Counted from the first letter of the stretch, positions 37,359 to 46,835 are shown. The stretch is 64,000 nt of DNA from Bacteroidales bacterium UBA3743 (GCA_002371265.1 DFGT01000006.1:111408-175407), one strand, 5' to 3'. Numbers and translations: made by a program. Notes: generated from the sequence alone by a model not told the origin.

Positions 37359-37493
37359 GAGGATTGTTAAGGGCGGAACGCCCTAACTCCATCACATTTG
37401 CGAATTCGTAAGAATGAGCAGTTATATTTATGTGCTCGCCTTCGGCTCGCACCAGAGAGGTGGGGTTAGGGCGTTCCGCCCTTAACAATCCTC
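37359..37493. repeat. Dispersed repeat, inverted pair (copy 2)
   Basis: Two copies of the dispersed element point toward each other. The left arm (37359-37387, GAGGATTGTTAAGGGCGG then AACGCCCTAAC) and the right arm (37465-37493, its exact complement) form a 29-bp perfect inverted repeat. The right copy also holds the GTGCGAGCC-GAA-GGCGAGCAC block on the minus strand. The left copy loses similarity after about 45 bp. It lies between the esterase and the tandem array. Confidence 0.88.
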
Positions 37494-37548
37494 AACCTCT
37501 AACCTCCTTTTTTTGATTAATTTTAATTAGATTCTTATTTTAATTATT

Positions 37549-37653
37549 ATTTAGCATTTAGCATTTAGCATTTAGCATTTAGCATTTAGCATTTAGCATT
37601 TAGCATTTAGCATTTAGCATTTAGCATTTAGCATTTAGCATTTAGCATTTAGC
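37549..37653. repeat. Perfect 7-bp tandem array, 15 units of ATTTAGC
   Basis: 105 bp of uninterrupted ATTTAGC units, ending 3 bp before the stop codon of the DUF4922 gene (which reads right to left). The unit length is not a multiple of three. Such arrays change length by slippage. It is downstream of one gene and about 260 bp upstream of the next start, so an effect on mRNA ends or on the esterase promoter is possible. Confidence 0.95.
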
Positions 37654-37656
37654 ATT

Positions 37657-38487
37657 TTATAACGAGACTTCTTTATATATCTGACGTATCATGGATTCAT
37701 CAACGTCTTCAAAATCATCTGGTTTGGGAAATACCAATATTCCTGCCATGTCGATCACTCCTGGACTGATCATTCTTCCTTGATCGTAATAAGAAGGACG
37801 ATGCTTGTCTCTTGGGAATACCCATACATTCCAGCTGTTTGCCGACGGAATATAATGTGCCACAATATTCATTCTAGGCTCCCACTCGTCTTCTTTGATT
37901 TCCAACTTGTTGTACAACTCTCGGTATTGTTTGCAGATAGCTTCTTTATCAGAACCAACAAATACCAAACATTTTCTGCCGAAGTTACGAATCTCCCCGT
38001 CTACAATATCAAATTCCGACAATGATTTCTCATCAAGTGGCATCAACCCTGTTTGCACAGCTTGGAAGTGCATGTGGTCGGGTGCTGAGGCTCCACACTT
38101 CGGTCCGTTGTAGAGAAGGTCGAAGTCGGGCAGATCTTTGCTCAAATCAAGCATGGTGGCAAAGTGAGGCAATATCTCCTGACGCTCGTGACGCATAAGT
38201 GGAATAGTGAGATGCTTTTTCAATATTGGAAACGGATTTTTCAAAATCTCAAAATTCTCGTTGTATATCACGCTTGGCTGGTCGACAGGACGATTCTCCT
38301 TACAAAGAAAGCATTTTCGTTTGGCAATTGTTGCCTTGTCAAGTTTGGCACCAGACGACACTGCTCTTGCTGGATTGTGTTGGGCCACAACCTTGTATCC
38401 GTCGACTACGAAAGTCTTGGTCAAAACTTCAAGATTCTCGTTTGCGGGAATCAGAGCATCGTAAACTTTCTTCTGTATCTCGCTCAT
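37657..38487 (-). CDS. DUF4922 protein (HIT/ATP adenylyltransferase-like)
   Basis: 276 residues. DUF4922 pattern: a CFLCKENRP segment near 57-65, then HLTIPLMRHERQEI and GASAPDHMHFQAVQTG, where His-x-His resembles the HIT active site of diadenosine phosphorylases and GDP-sugar phosphorylases. A nucleotide-sugar or nucleotidyl-transfer role is likely. It is the last gene of a four-gene envelope locus, 40 bp after the preceding gene. Confidence 0.75.
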   Translation of the reverse strand: MSEIQKKVYDALIPANENLEVLTKTFVVDGYKVVAQHNPARAVSSGAKLDKATIAKRKCFLCKENRPVDQPSVIYNENFEILKNPFPILKKHLTIPLMRHERQEILPHFATMLDLSKDLPDFDLLYNGPKCGASAPDHMHFQAVQTGLMPLDEKSLSEFDIVDGEIRNFGRKCLVFVGSDKEAICKQYRELYNKLEIKEDEWEPRMNIVAHYIPSANSWNVWVFPRDKHRPSYYDQGRMISPGVIDMAGILVFPKPDDFEDVDESMIRQIYKEVSL

Positions 38488-38527
38488 AGTTGTATAGTTT
38501 TATAGAAAACACTTCAGCCAACCGCTA

Positions 38528-40060
38528 TCAGCCAATGTTTTGTTTCCCAATCAGTTGACGGTGGAACATCTCTCTTTCAAGCAGTGCGGCCTCCTCGGTT
38601 TCACGTTTGAACTGAAGTTCAGCGGTGTGGATGAGATTGGTTTTGTCTTCCATCTTGGCATTGCTCTCAGATGAAATATATTTCTGCAGCACTACTGTCT
38701 TGTATTTCTGAGCCATGCTCAGGAAGTTTTCGTACCGTGGCATAGCAGTAGTAAGACGCAATCTTGAATCTAGGAATGCGGATGTGGAGAACGCTCTGTC
38801 CACGAATCTGTATAGTCCGCTTAAGCAACACTGTGGCATTGCTTCGCCCAGATGCATCGCGTCGGCTTTCGAGAAAAGATCCATATCGGGATGGATGGAA
38901 AGCACCATACCTGCTTTTGTCTCAGCCATACGTTTTATGATATAACGAATGTCTGCTGCTTTTATCAATGTGTTGTATTGAATTTCAATCACAACATCTG
39001 CCAATTGCACAAGGTCGAGAGGAAGATTATACTCAGTCTCATGAGTAGGGTAGCCGGTGTAAACGAAATGTGGCTCTTTTAATCTCACGTCGACAGAATC
39101 ATCGCCATAGTATCTCTTCAATTCAACGGCAATCTTGGTCTTTTGTTCGTATCTGTGTATGTTTAGTTCGTCATCGTCTTTTGTACACTCGTCGCCAAGC
39201 AAAAGGACAAGCACTTTAGGCTTCTCTTCTTTCTCGACGATTTTGGCGATACTTTCATTTTCTTTGATTTGGTCAGACGGAATGTTCGCCTTTAAGTTCA
39301 TCATGTCGAAGTGCAGATCCATGGCGAAGTTTGCAAGTTCGGATGATGTGCCTTTTTCGTTGTTTATGATGTTTTCGTATCCTGGCAGATAAACCTCATC
39401 GTATAGAGCGTCGCAGATATGTACTATTTCCCCACGCTTGTCGAATGAGTTGTTGAAGATCATTCTGTCGAGCTGCATGAATCCGTTATCTTTCTGATAA
39501 GCGTCGTATTTCTCGCAGTTTATTCCGAAGACGGTGCCGAAGTCCCTGTCGCAGACGGACATTCCGGTAGTCGGGTTGGCAAGACGCATCCTGATTCTGC
39601 GTCCATTCACCACTTTGTTGTAGTCGGAGTATGTGATCATCGCGTCGGTCTCCACCATCACACGAACCAATTCCGACAATTCGCTTGGATTGACGTTGTA
39701 GTCAACAAGACGGCTGAAGAATATGGCGTAGTGCTTATTCTCTGGTTTTGAACTTTTTACATATTCAGCTTCCGGAGAACCAAGGACAGCGTCGATCAGA
39801 CCGCCATTCATCTTTTCATTTGCATTGCAGTCGCGGTCAACGTATATGATGTTGTTTTTTCTCTTTCTGTCAGAGTTGAAGTTAGGAAAGTCAAGTTTTA
39901 TTATTGTGGATGTGAAGTTGGCATTATATAGTTTGCCTCCAATCATCACGTCGGAAGAAAGATTTACCTCCTTGATCAGTTTCTGGAATTTGTCTTCACA
40001 CGCCTGGTTTCGGAATGCGGCGTAGAAAATTAGCGATATGTTGATGTTTTCGATTTCCAT
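38528..40060 (-). CDS. Unknown protein related to the adjacent glycosyltransferase
   Basis: 510 residues, no signal peptide. Residues about 140-200 (ITYSDYNKVVNGRR, then SVCDRDFGTVFGINCEKYDAY) echo the N-terminal region of the next-door glycosyltransferase (VYSNYITISEGEA, then SVREDFNMGSIVLYKASEW). This suggests a shared domain. The C-terminal third is helical and charged. No catalytic motif is recognised. It is transcribed 11 bp after the glycosyltransferase gene. Confidence 0.65.
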   Translation of the reverse strand: MEIENINISLIFYAAFRNQACEDKFQKLIKEVNLSSDVMIGGKLYNANFTSTIIKLDFPNFNSDRKRKNNIIYVDRDCNANEKMNGGLIDAVLGSPEAEYVKSSKPENKHYAIFFSRLVDYNVNPSELSELVRVMVETDAMITYSDYNKVVNGRRIRMRLANPTTGMSVCDRDFGTVFGINCEKYDAYQKDNGFMQLDRMIFNNSFDKRGEIVHICDALYDEVYLPGYENIINNEKGTSSELANFAMDLHFDMMNLKANIPSDQIKENESIAKIVEKEEKPKVLVLLLGDECTKDDDELNIHRYEQKTKIAVELKRYYGDDSVDVRLKEPHFVYTGYPTHETEYNLPLDLVQLADVVIEIQYNTLIKAADIRYIIKRMAETKAGMVLSIHPDMDLFSKADAMHLGEAMPQCCLSGLYRFVDRAFSTSAFLDSRLRLTTAMPRYENFLSMAQKYKTVVLQKYISSESNAKMEDKTNLIHTAELQFKRETEEAALLEREMFHRQLIGKQNIG

Positions 40061-40071
40061 TTGCTGATTGT

Positions 40072-41520
40072 TTATTTGTTAAAACCTCTTGACAGCAATT
40101 CTATCGTGCGGATAGAATCCTTGTAGTTGTTGTTTGCGTTGATCTTTTCTACCGACAGTGAAGAATCTGAGTTTCCTCCCCATCTGCGGCAGCAGTACAG
40201 ACTGTCGTAGATTCTTCCGATCTTGTATTTTTTCGACATTTGCAGACCCACCGCATAATCCTCGCCGTAGCTGGCGTTAGGGATTGGAATCTCCACTAGT
40301 ACTGGTGTGAAGAATGCGCGAGGCGCGCCCAAACCGTTGATTCTGACGGCGTTGTTTGGCCCCTCTTTGTCTGTCCATTCTTTGTGCGCGATCAATCCCG
40401 GTGGAATAGGGTTGAGGTCGAAGTCGGTCAACGAGTATGAGCCGATCACCATTGCGCATTTCTCTTGCTCAAAAGTGTCGACAATTTTCTGCAATGTGTT
40501 TTCGTCTTGATAGACGTCGTCGCTGTCAAGCTGTACGCAATATAATCCACATGCTTCGTGACGCACGGCCTCCATCCAGCATCCTCCGATTCCGAGGTCT
40601 GTACGCGACGGAAATATATGGTAGAGACGGTTGTTTTCGTTGGCAAGTTTGATCAGTTTGTCTGTCGTCTTGTCGGTTGAGAAATTGTCTACAACGATCA
40701 CGTTTACTTTTCCGTCTTTCAATTTTTGGCTGAGAGCAGATTTCACAGCGTCTTCAATTGTTTTTTCTCTATTTCTGACGGGAATGATCACCGACACTTT
40801 GAATTTGTAGTTGTCGGTGTAGTCTGTGGTCTCTATTTTTATTCTGTTGGTTTGCGCGTAGTCTATGTAAGACCCTGTGAGTTTCGAATACTCAAGGTAT
40901 GCTCGTTGCATCTCGAGTTGTTTAAGCTCATTGTTTGGGTTCACGTAGTCAAACTGTTTGTCTTCGGCGCTACGGCTGTCGAACTCGCTCTCCTGATACA
41001 GTGTCTGGCGGATATGGTAAGTGTCGCCGTTCTGGCAAAGCATCAGACGCATGAAATAGTAGGCGGCGTAATCATAGTCGTCAGCCATCTGTTCGCTTGC
41101 CTTCACCCATTCCGATGCTTTGTAAAGTACGATGCTTCCCATGTTGAAGTCTTCTCTGACGCTTCCTATTTGTGGGGCTATCACAGGAGTCTCGTGAGCC
41201 TCACCCTCGGAGATGGTGATATAGTTTGAGTAGACGCATGTGCGACCAGTGTATGCGGCGGCAAAGGCAAACTCACTTTCTCCACCGTTTACGGTTTTAC
41301 AGTCCACATTGCGTGTGATGAGCATCAGATAATCATCAGCGTTGAAATTTGCTTTTTTTAATGCCTGAGACACCTGCCACACCGAACGGCTGCTTCCAAG
41401 AATATGTTCGGCGTCATCCACTTTGTCTAGAAGTATGTAGTCAGCGTCTGCTGTTTTTTTTCCGTTGAATCTGTTTCCGACACATTCGTCAACAAATTCA
41501 GTATATACATATATGTTCAT
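40072..41520 (-). CDS. Family 2 glycosyltransferase with N-terminal extension
   Basis: 482 residues. The first 240 form an extra domain; the GT-A domain (about 243-440) has VSVIIPVRNREKTIEDAV, VVDNFSTDKTT and the DXD motif in VQLDSDDVYQDENT. It lacks membrane helices, so it is cytosolic. It starts 4 bp after the amidase-like gene. A role in making an envelope glycan is inferred from the neighbours. Confidence 0.85.
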   Translation of the reverse strand: MNIYVYTEFVDECVGNRFNGKKTADADYILLDKVDDAEHILGSSRSVWQVSQALKKANFNADDYLMLITRNVDCKTVNGGESEFAFAAAYTGRTCVYSNYITISEGEAHETPVIAPQIGSVREDFNMGSIVLYKASEWVKASEQMADDYDYAAYYFMRLMLCQNGDTYHIRQTLYQESEFDSRSAEDKQFDYVNPNNELKQLEMQRAYLEYSKLTGSYIDYAQTNRIKIETTDYTDNYKFKVSVIIPVRNREKTIEDAVKSALSQKLKDGKVNVIVVDNFSTDKTTDKLIKLANENNRLYHIFPSRTDLGIGGCWMEAVRHEACGLYCVQLDSDDVYQDENTLQKIVDTFEQEKCAMVIGSYSLTDFDLNPIPPGLIAHKEWTDKEGPNNAVRINGLGAPRAFFTPVLVEIPIPNASYGEDYAVGLQMSKKYKIGRIYDSLYCCRRWGGNSDSSLSVEKINANNNYKDSIRTIELLSRGFNK

Positions 41521-41524
41521 TTCT

Positions 41525-44500
41525 CTACTTTGTCGTTTTCTTTGGTGTTGTTTTAGTCACAACTGTTTTTTTCTTTGTCGAAGTCGACTTTTTTGCGGCG
41601 TTTTTTGTTTTGGTCGCTTTGTTTTTGTTTCCGGTCAAGCTAAAGAAGGTGGCGAGCTCTTTCATGAATTTGCCTTGCTCATCTTCGTCTATGCTTTCAA
41701 AAGGAACTGCGCTGATCAGGGTGTTCAGTTTGCCTTTCTGACCTATAGCTGCCGGTTCTCCGTTCTCGAGGTATCTGAACACCACGAATGCGTTTGGATT
41801 GCCTTTGTCGAGAATATCAGGCGAAGCCACTGTGTATTGTCGTTCGCTTGGCTTATTATTGAACTTGTAGCTATGTTTGAAGTCGTTTTTGATACTGAAA
41901 GAGGTTTGTATCTGGCTGAGTTGAGAGCCTCCCTCGTTAAGGTTTACCCCCGATCCGTCATTGAGGTGAGTGTTGCACCACTGGTTGTTTGCAGTTGATT
42001 TAAGTTTTGCTCCCAAAACTTCATGCGCGAATTTGGCGACGGAAGGATATTCGGCTTTTGTTATTTCCAATTCCGACATTAAGTATGCTCCAGACATGAA
42101 TAGGTTTCCTCCAGACAGCAGGTATTTAGACAATTTCTTTCTTGTCGGATAATTCAGCACATTATATCTTTTTTGCATTCCGCATTTTGTCTCTTTCTCC
42201 ATTCCAAGGATATAGTCCACCATGCAGAAGTGGTTTTTGTCAACATTGCTATATGTTTCAAACGACTCGTCGCTTGTCGAGACGAAGCTAAGCCCTAATG
42301 AGTGCAGAGCCTTTCCGTGGATGTATGGATAGTTGAACGTGTTGCCAGCGATAATCTGGCCCTCAAGATTTTTCTCACAAGCTCCGAATCCTGGTTGGTC
42401 GTTGGAAATATATGGAGAACCCTTTGTGAAATTTGTTTGGCTGCCAGTCTTGGATATGTCTCTTATATATGGCACTCCAGGGTCTTTGCTGTCTATAAAT
42501 CCTCCAATCAGAGAATCTTCGTAGAATTCAGGAGCAGACACGCGGTTGAATCCGTTTACAATCAGCACTCTTCCTTTTTCTTTCGACGCTATGCTTGCGG
42601 AAAGTATTTCAGTAGGGAAACTTTCTCCTCCTCTGTTTACAGCGGTCACTTTGAACCTGTATATGGAATCTTTGTGCAATTCCATTGAATATTTGTTGGT
42701 TTCCAAATATATACCGTTGTTGAAACCATTGTTGCCAATCGCGGTGTAGAGGATGTATCCGTCTGTTGTGACAGAAGGCTCAAGAGAGTCTTTGGTTGGT
42801 CGCCAAGACAGATTGATCTTGTCTCCGTTGAAATCAATAGCAAAATGCGACGGCGCAAGCGGAGTGAACTCATAGTCTTCTATATTGTTGATGCTGGCTA
42901 TGAATTTCGTCGCAGCCTTGTAGATTGAGCGAGCGACAGTGAATTTGAATTCAGGGTCGAAGGCATACTTCATATCCTCAAAATTCTGATGCGACAGAAG
43001 TTCAAGCAACATGGTTGGCACCTCAGGCACTCTGGCCTCGTAGTAGGCTTCGTCTCTTAACCCACGGTTGTGCCAGTCGGGGCAGTACACTTTTTTGATG
43101 TCATCGACCACTTGCGATTCCACCATATCGGCGAAATCTCTGGATGCCATACGTGAAAGTCCGGTAGGATATTCCGTCTTACCCATATCGCTTGTGAGGA
43201 AGATTGCCAGCGAACCGACTGTTGTGGAGTCGATACCAGCGTCGGTATGAAGAGCAAGAGCCAAATCAATTGGCACACCTTTGCCTTTGGTTCTGGTGTT
43301 AAGAGGCGAGCCTCCGGATAGAGCGTTCACCCAAATCGCGCGGCTCATGTAGTCGGTCTTGTATTCGTTGTTCTGACCGCAATACACGCTGTCGGAAAAT
43401 CCAGCCATCTGAAGCCAGTAGCGTGCGCATTCCAAATATTTGGGCTTTTCACTTGTGAAATAGAAAGGCTCTGGCGCACCGGCAACAGGAGCGATACTTC
43501 TCTCAACACATCCGACACCACCTCCGAATCTTACGGCATCAGCAGTGATATGTTTGCCCTTTTCCACGCTTTGGTTGGTCAGACGCACTTTGCCGAATTC
43601 AGGGTTTGATCCAGCTTTGAATTTGAAAGTGCCCAAATATATCCAAGTGCCGCCACCTTTGGTTTGGTCAACGACAAATTCTGTTTCCCCGCCGGTGTGG
43701 AAAACAGTATAGTGGGCATCGTCTGCACTTTTAGGCACACTCTTATATGATATGTACACGGCATATTCTCCGTCTTCGGGAATTTCTGGAATCCAGTCGG
43801 TATAGGCAGACCCGTTGGGATGCGAACGGATTGTGCGAAAAGAACCGTCGGCAAAAGGATTATCTCCATGGCGATAGATCTTTTTCTTTGGGGCATATCC
43901 CGTAGTGTCGACTCTGTCAGGGTCGGGATTATGCCATTTGGCGCGACGGGCGTTTTCTTCCACGTATTCAGTCTCCTTCGCAGTCTCAAAATCAACAATC
44001 ACCTCATTTTTCTGGACATCCCTTTCTCTAGGGTAAAAAACGTTGGCTCCAGCGTTTTCCAGCATTGGAATAAGGTATGGCAAGACGACGGATGGAGTGT
44101 ATGTGTCTTCTGAAATGCCCCAGAAGCGAGGACGTTGCAGAATCCAAAGGTTTTGAGATGGCTCGAAGTAGTAGCCATGGCTGGCCCAAAGCGCGATGTT
44201 TCGACCTTGCAGTCCAGCGGAAGGGGTGCAAGGAGCGCTCACTTTTGTGACTACATTCGTAAGTTCGTCTTTATCTCTGTTCCTTAGTTTGAGCATTCGA
44301 GAGTTATCTTTTTTAGTCTCTTTACGCATTTCGTTAGGAACATAATCATAGATGTTTTTTGAGGAGATATATAATTCTACGTCAAAATTTTTATATGGAG
44401 CAGGCAAATTTTTGCTGATGCTGTCTTTTAACGCATTAATCGCATCTTCTCTTAAATTGACATTTTTGAATGGTTTGCTCAGAGAAATTTGTATTAAGGA

Positions 44501-44686
44501 GTCGCTTATGCTCGCGCTGTAGTTTTCCACTTTAAGGGTTCCGAATTTCAATGTCGGATAGTTGGCGTTTCTAAACCACATAAAGACACTGTCAAGCGAA
44601 CTGTTGATTGGACTGTCCGTTTTTTGTGCTGCTATGTTGAAGCACATAGCCAATAAAAGAAAAATATTGTATAGTCGTCTTGTCAC
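41525..44686 (-). CDS. Exported amidase with golvesin/xanthan-lyase-like insert
   Basis: 1053 residues. Signal peptide to about 20. An amidase_3-like catalytic domain appears split: ASHGYYFEPSQNLWILQRP near 168, ALHTDAGID near 477 and TMLLELLSHQ near 560. Between them lies a golvesin-C-like beta domain (about 270-385; YTDWIPEIPEDGEYAVYISY). A fibronectin-III-like part (about 615-710), a long C-terminal domain of unknown fold (about 720-1010) and a Lys/Thr tail follow. Family members are often called xanthan lyase; a peptidoglycan amidase is more likely from the motifs. Confidence 0.75.
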   Translation of the reverse strand: MTRRLYNIFLLLAMCFNIAAQKTDSPINSSLDSVFMWFRNANYPTLKFGTLKVENYSASISDSLIQISLSKPFKNVNLREDAINALKDSISKNLPAPYKNFDVELYISSKNIYDYVPNEMRKETKKDNSRMLKLRNRDKDELTNVVTKVSAPCTPSAGLQGRNIALWASHGYYFEPSQNLWILQRPRFWGISEDTYTPSVVLPYLIPMLENAGANVFYPRERDVQKNEVIVDFETAKETEYVEENARRAKWHNPDPDRVDTTGYAPKKKIYRHGDNPFADGSFRTIRSHPNGSAYTDWIPEIPEDGEYAVYISYKSVPKSADDAHYTVFHTGGETEFVVDQTKGGGTWIYLGTFKFKAGSNPEFGKVRLTNQSVEKGKHITADAVRFGGGVGCVERSIAPVAGAPEPFYFTSEKPKYLECARYWLQMAGFSDSVYCGQNNEYKTDYMSRAIWVNALSGGSPLNTRTKGKGVPIDLALALHTDAGIDSTTVGSLAIFLTSDMGKTEYPTGLSRMASRDFADMVESQVVDDIKKVYCPDWHNRGLRDEAYYEARVPEVPTMLLELLSHQNFEDMKYAFDPEFKFTVARSIYKAATKFIASINNIEDYEFTPLAPSHFAIDFNGDKINLSWRPTKDSLEPSVTTDGYILYTAIGNNGFNNGIYLETNKYSMELHKDSIYRFKVTAVNRGGESFPTEILSASIASKEKGRVLIVNGFNRVSAPEFYEDSLIGGFIDSKDPGVPYIRDISKTGSQTNFTKGSPYISNDQPGFGACEKNLEGQIIAGNTFNYPYIHGKALHSLGLSFVSTSDESFETYSNVDKNHFCMVDYILGMEKETKCGMQKRYNVLNYPTRKKLSKYLLSGGNLFMSGAYLMSELEITKAEYPSVAKFAHEVLGAKLKSTANNQWCNTHLNDGSGVNLNEGGSQLSQIQTSFSIKNDFKHSYKFNNKPSERQYTVASPDILDKGNPNAFVVFRYLENGEPAAIGQKGKLNTLISAVPFESIDEDEQGKFMKELATFFSLTGNKNKATKTKNAAKKSTSTKKKTVVTKTTPKKTTK

Positions 44687-44712
44687 GTCTCAGTTTTCTT
44701 ATAATATGTGTG

Positions 44713-44744
44713 CAAATATAGCATAAAATCAATTTTTATACAAA
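44713..44744 (-). promoter_or_regulatory. Promoter of the amidase-glycosyltransferase-DUF4922 operon
   Basis: On the minus strand TTTG (44741-44744), a 20-bp spacer and TATATTTG (44713-44720), 26 bp before the ATG at 44686. A textbook Bacteroidota promoter. Confidence 0.78.
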
Positions 44745-44917
44745 AAACTTGAATGTCGAATTGAAATAATGCTTATATTCGCACCGTCTTTTATAAAGAC
44801 AATATTAAGTAGTAATATTTCAGTTCGTTTTATGTGATTAATTATCCAAGCATTTCTATGGGAATAGAGGTGCTTGTTTTTTTGTGAAATGCTATAGAGT
44901 TCAAGGTGCGATAAAAT

Positions 44918-45010
44918 GAGGAATGTTAAGTGCTGAACGTCCTAACCTTCCACCCTGTAGTGCGAGCCGTAGATGGAGCGCTTTAATAAAATTTTGCATG
45001 AGGACTTCCA
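44918..45010. repeat. Dispersed repeat, degenerate (copy 3)
   Basis: Begins GAGGAATGTTAAG and keeps CCTAACCTTCC, GTGCGAGCCGTAG and CTTTAATAAAATTTTGCATG, but base changes break the first hairpin (TGCTGAACGTCC). The tail TTTGCATGAGGACTTCC matches the same part of copy 5. The rest of the 494-bp gap (44687-45180) holds the promoter of each flanking gene and nothing else I can identify. Confidence 0.75.
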
Positions 45011-45110
45011 GCATCTGAAGTCTACTTGAAATAAATTAAAAAATGTTAAAAGTTGCTGAGTAGCATAGTTTATTTGCCTATGAAAACTTTTTTATTATCT
45101 TTTTCTCTTA

Positions 45111-45118
45111 TAACTTTG
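45111..45118 (+). promoter_or_regulatory. -7 element for the DUF4301 gene
   Basis: TAACTTTG matches the Bacteroidota -7 consensus and lies 62 bp before the ATG. No clear -33 TTTG at the right distance. Confidence 0.5.
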
Positions 45119-45180
45119 CAATGTTCGTGAAATAGGTTTAATTTTAGGACAAAGATTTAGGATACGCAAATTTTAAGGAT

Positions 45181-46695
45181 ATGACACAGGATGATTTGGA
45201 TTTGCTGAAGCAGATGGGAATTTCAGAAGAAAAACTTTTGGAACAGTTGGAGTGTTTCAAAAACGGTTTTCCTTTTTTGAAGGTTGTTTGTGCAGCCACG
45301 GTAGAGGATGGAATTTTACATCTGTCAGACAAAAGCAAAGATAAATATATCTCAATATGGCGAGATTATTTGGCTGCTGGTCACGACGTGTTGAAATTTA
45401 CTCCTGCTTCTGGAGCGGCAAGCCGTATGTTCAAGGATTTGTTTGCGTTCAGAGATAGAGGAGGGGAGCCTCAAACGGAGTTCGAGCAGAAGTTTATTAG
45501 CGAGATCCAGAAGTTCGCATTTTATGAGCAGCTGAATAAAGTGTGCTTGAAGAACGATGGAAAAAATGTTATGCGCCTTATCACAGAAAAGCGTTACACT
45601 AATGTCCTGGATGCGTTGCTCGAGCAGAATGGATTGAACTACAGATTTTTGCCAAAGGGTTTGATTCAGTTTCATAAGAATAATAAAGGAGTTCGTACTG
45701 CTTTTGAAGAACACTTGGCTGAAGGTGCGATGTATGCGAAAAATAAGAATGGAATTGTTCGTTTGCATTTCACAGTGTCTGAGGATCACCTTACATATTT
45801 CAACAGATTGTTGTCTGAAAAGATTGCTGAATATGAATACAACTTCGGGGTTCAGTATGACGTGACATTCTCTGTGCAGAGTCACAGTACTGATACTATA
45901 GCTGTCGACGAGAATAACGAGCCGTTCCGTTCAAGCAATGGAAAGATGGTGTTCCGTCCGGGTGGTCATGGAGCGTTGATTCAGAATCTTAATGAGATAG
46001 ACGCTGAGATTATCTTTATTAAGAATATCGACAATGTAGTGCCAGACGCATTGAAGCAGCCGACTGTCGAATATAAGGCAGTGTTGGCAGGTGTGCTCGT
46101 CGAATATCAGGATAAGATGTTCAAATATTTGAAAAAACTCAACAGTGCTTCTGTAAGCGACAAGGAGTTGGAGGAAATCGAAAAATTCGTTGTCGAAAAG
46201 CTTAATGTCGACGCTGCAGACTGTGCTCTTCATCTTGCAAATAAGATTGAATACTTGAAGAAGAAGTTAGACCGTCCTATCCGTGTCTGCGGTATGGTGA
46301 AAAATGAGGGAGAGCCAGGAGGTGGCCCTTACGTCGCAGTCAATCCTGACGGCAGCCATTCTCTTCAGATTCTTGAAAGTGCACAGTTCGACAAGAATGA
46401 TCCTGAGCAGATGCATATTTTCAAGGAAGCCACTCACTTTAACCCTGTAGACCTTGTTTGTGGAGTGAAAGATTATAAGGGAGACAAGTATGACTTGACT
46501 AAGTTTGTAGACCCTAACACTGGTTTCATATCAAGCAAGAGCAAGGATGGCAAGGCATTGAAAGCACTCGAACTTCCTGGTTTGTGGAACGGTGCGATGA
46601 GTGACTGGAACACCATTTTTGTGGAGGTTCCAATCGACACATTCAATCCAGTGAAGACAGTGAACGACCTTTTGAGAAAAGAGCATCAGATGTGA
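45181..46695 (+). CDS. DUF4301 family protein
   Basis: 504 residues with the DUF4301 start (MTQDDLDLLKQMGISEEKL) and its glycine-rich FTPASGAASRMFKDLFAF block, which resembles the nucleotide loop of NTP transferases. Later FRPGGHGALIQNLNEIDAEIIFIKNIDNV, again nucleotidyltransferase-like. A cytosolic sugar-nucleotide-type activity is plausible but unproven. Full length and clean; terminator follows. Confidence 0.85.
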   Translation: MTQDDLDLLKQMGISEEKLLEQLECFKNGFPFLKVVCAATVEDGILHLSDKSKDKYISIWRDYLAAGHDVLKFTPASGAASRMFKDLFAFRDRGGEPQTEFEQKFISEIQKFAFYEQLNKVCLKNDGKNVMRLITEKRYTNVLDALLEQNGLNYRFLPKGLIQFHKNNKGVRTAFEEHLAEGAMYAKNKNGIVRLHFTVSEDHLTYFNRLLSEKIAEYEYNFGVQYDVTFSVQSHSTDTIAVDENNEPFRSSNGKMVFRPGGHGALIQNLNEIDAEIIFIKNIDNVVPDALKQPTVEYKAVLAGVLVEYQDKMFKYLKKLNSASVSDKELEEIEKFVVEKLNVDAADCALHLANKIEYLKKKLDRPIRVCGMVKNEGEPGGGPYVAVNPDGSHSLQILESAQFDKNDPEQMHIFKEATHFNPVDLVCGVKDYKGDKYDLTKFVDPNTGFISSKSKDGKALKALELPGLWNGAMSDWNTIFVEVPIDTFNPVKTVNDLLRKEHQM

Positions 46696-46720
46696 TTTGA
46701 ACTCACGTCGCGAGATATTT

Positions 46721-46768
46721 AGAGGGTATATCAAAATTGAAAATGGAGATATATCCTCTTTTTTTTTA
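46721..46768 (+). terminator. Terminator after DUF4301 gene
   Basis: Stem AGAGGGTATATC / GATATATCCTCT (one G-T pair), 15-nt loop, then a run of nine T. It covers the in-frame upstream ATG of the next gene (46737), which is why that start is rejected. Confidence 0.88.
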
Positions 46769-46783
46769 TTTTTTTTCAAAACC

Positions 46784-46813
46784 TGCACCACGATTTGGCG
46801 TACCCTTGGTGCA
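46784..46813 (+). promoter_or_regulatory. Inverted repeat, candidate operator of the WYL regulator
   Basis: TGCACCA (46784-46790) and TGGTGCA (46807-46813) are a perfect 7-bp inverted repeat with a 16-bp centre, 22 bp before the WYL ATG. A -7-like CATCTTTG (46812-46819) overlaps the right arm and a TTTG is in the centre. The position fits autorepression. Confidence 0.55.
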
Positions 46814-46835
46814 TCTTTGTAAAAAATCAAAGAGT

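Noticed and set aside
37549..37653. CRISPR-like array
   Set aside because: The 7-bp units have no spacers; it is a simple tandem repeat.
41465..41998. 177-residue plus-strand frame opposite the end of the amidase gene
   Set aside because: It is antisense to the Lys/Thr tail and has no start context or homologous pattern.
46737..46835. Longer start for the WYL regulator
   Set aside because: The extra 33 codons lie in the preceding terminator and the operator/promoter region.
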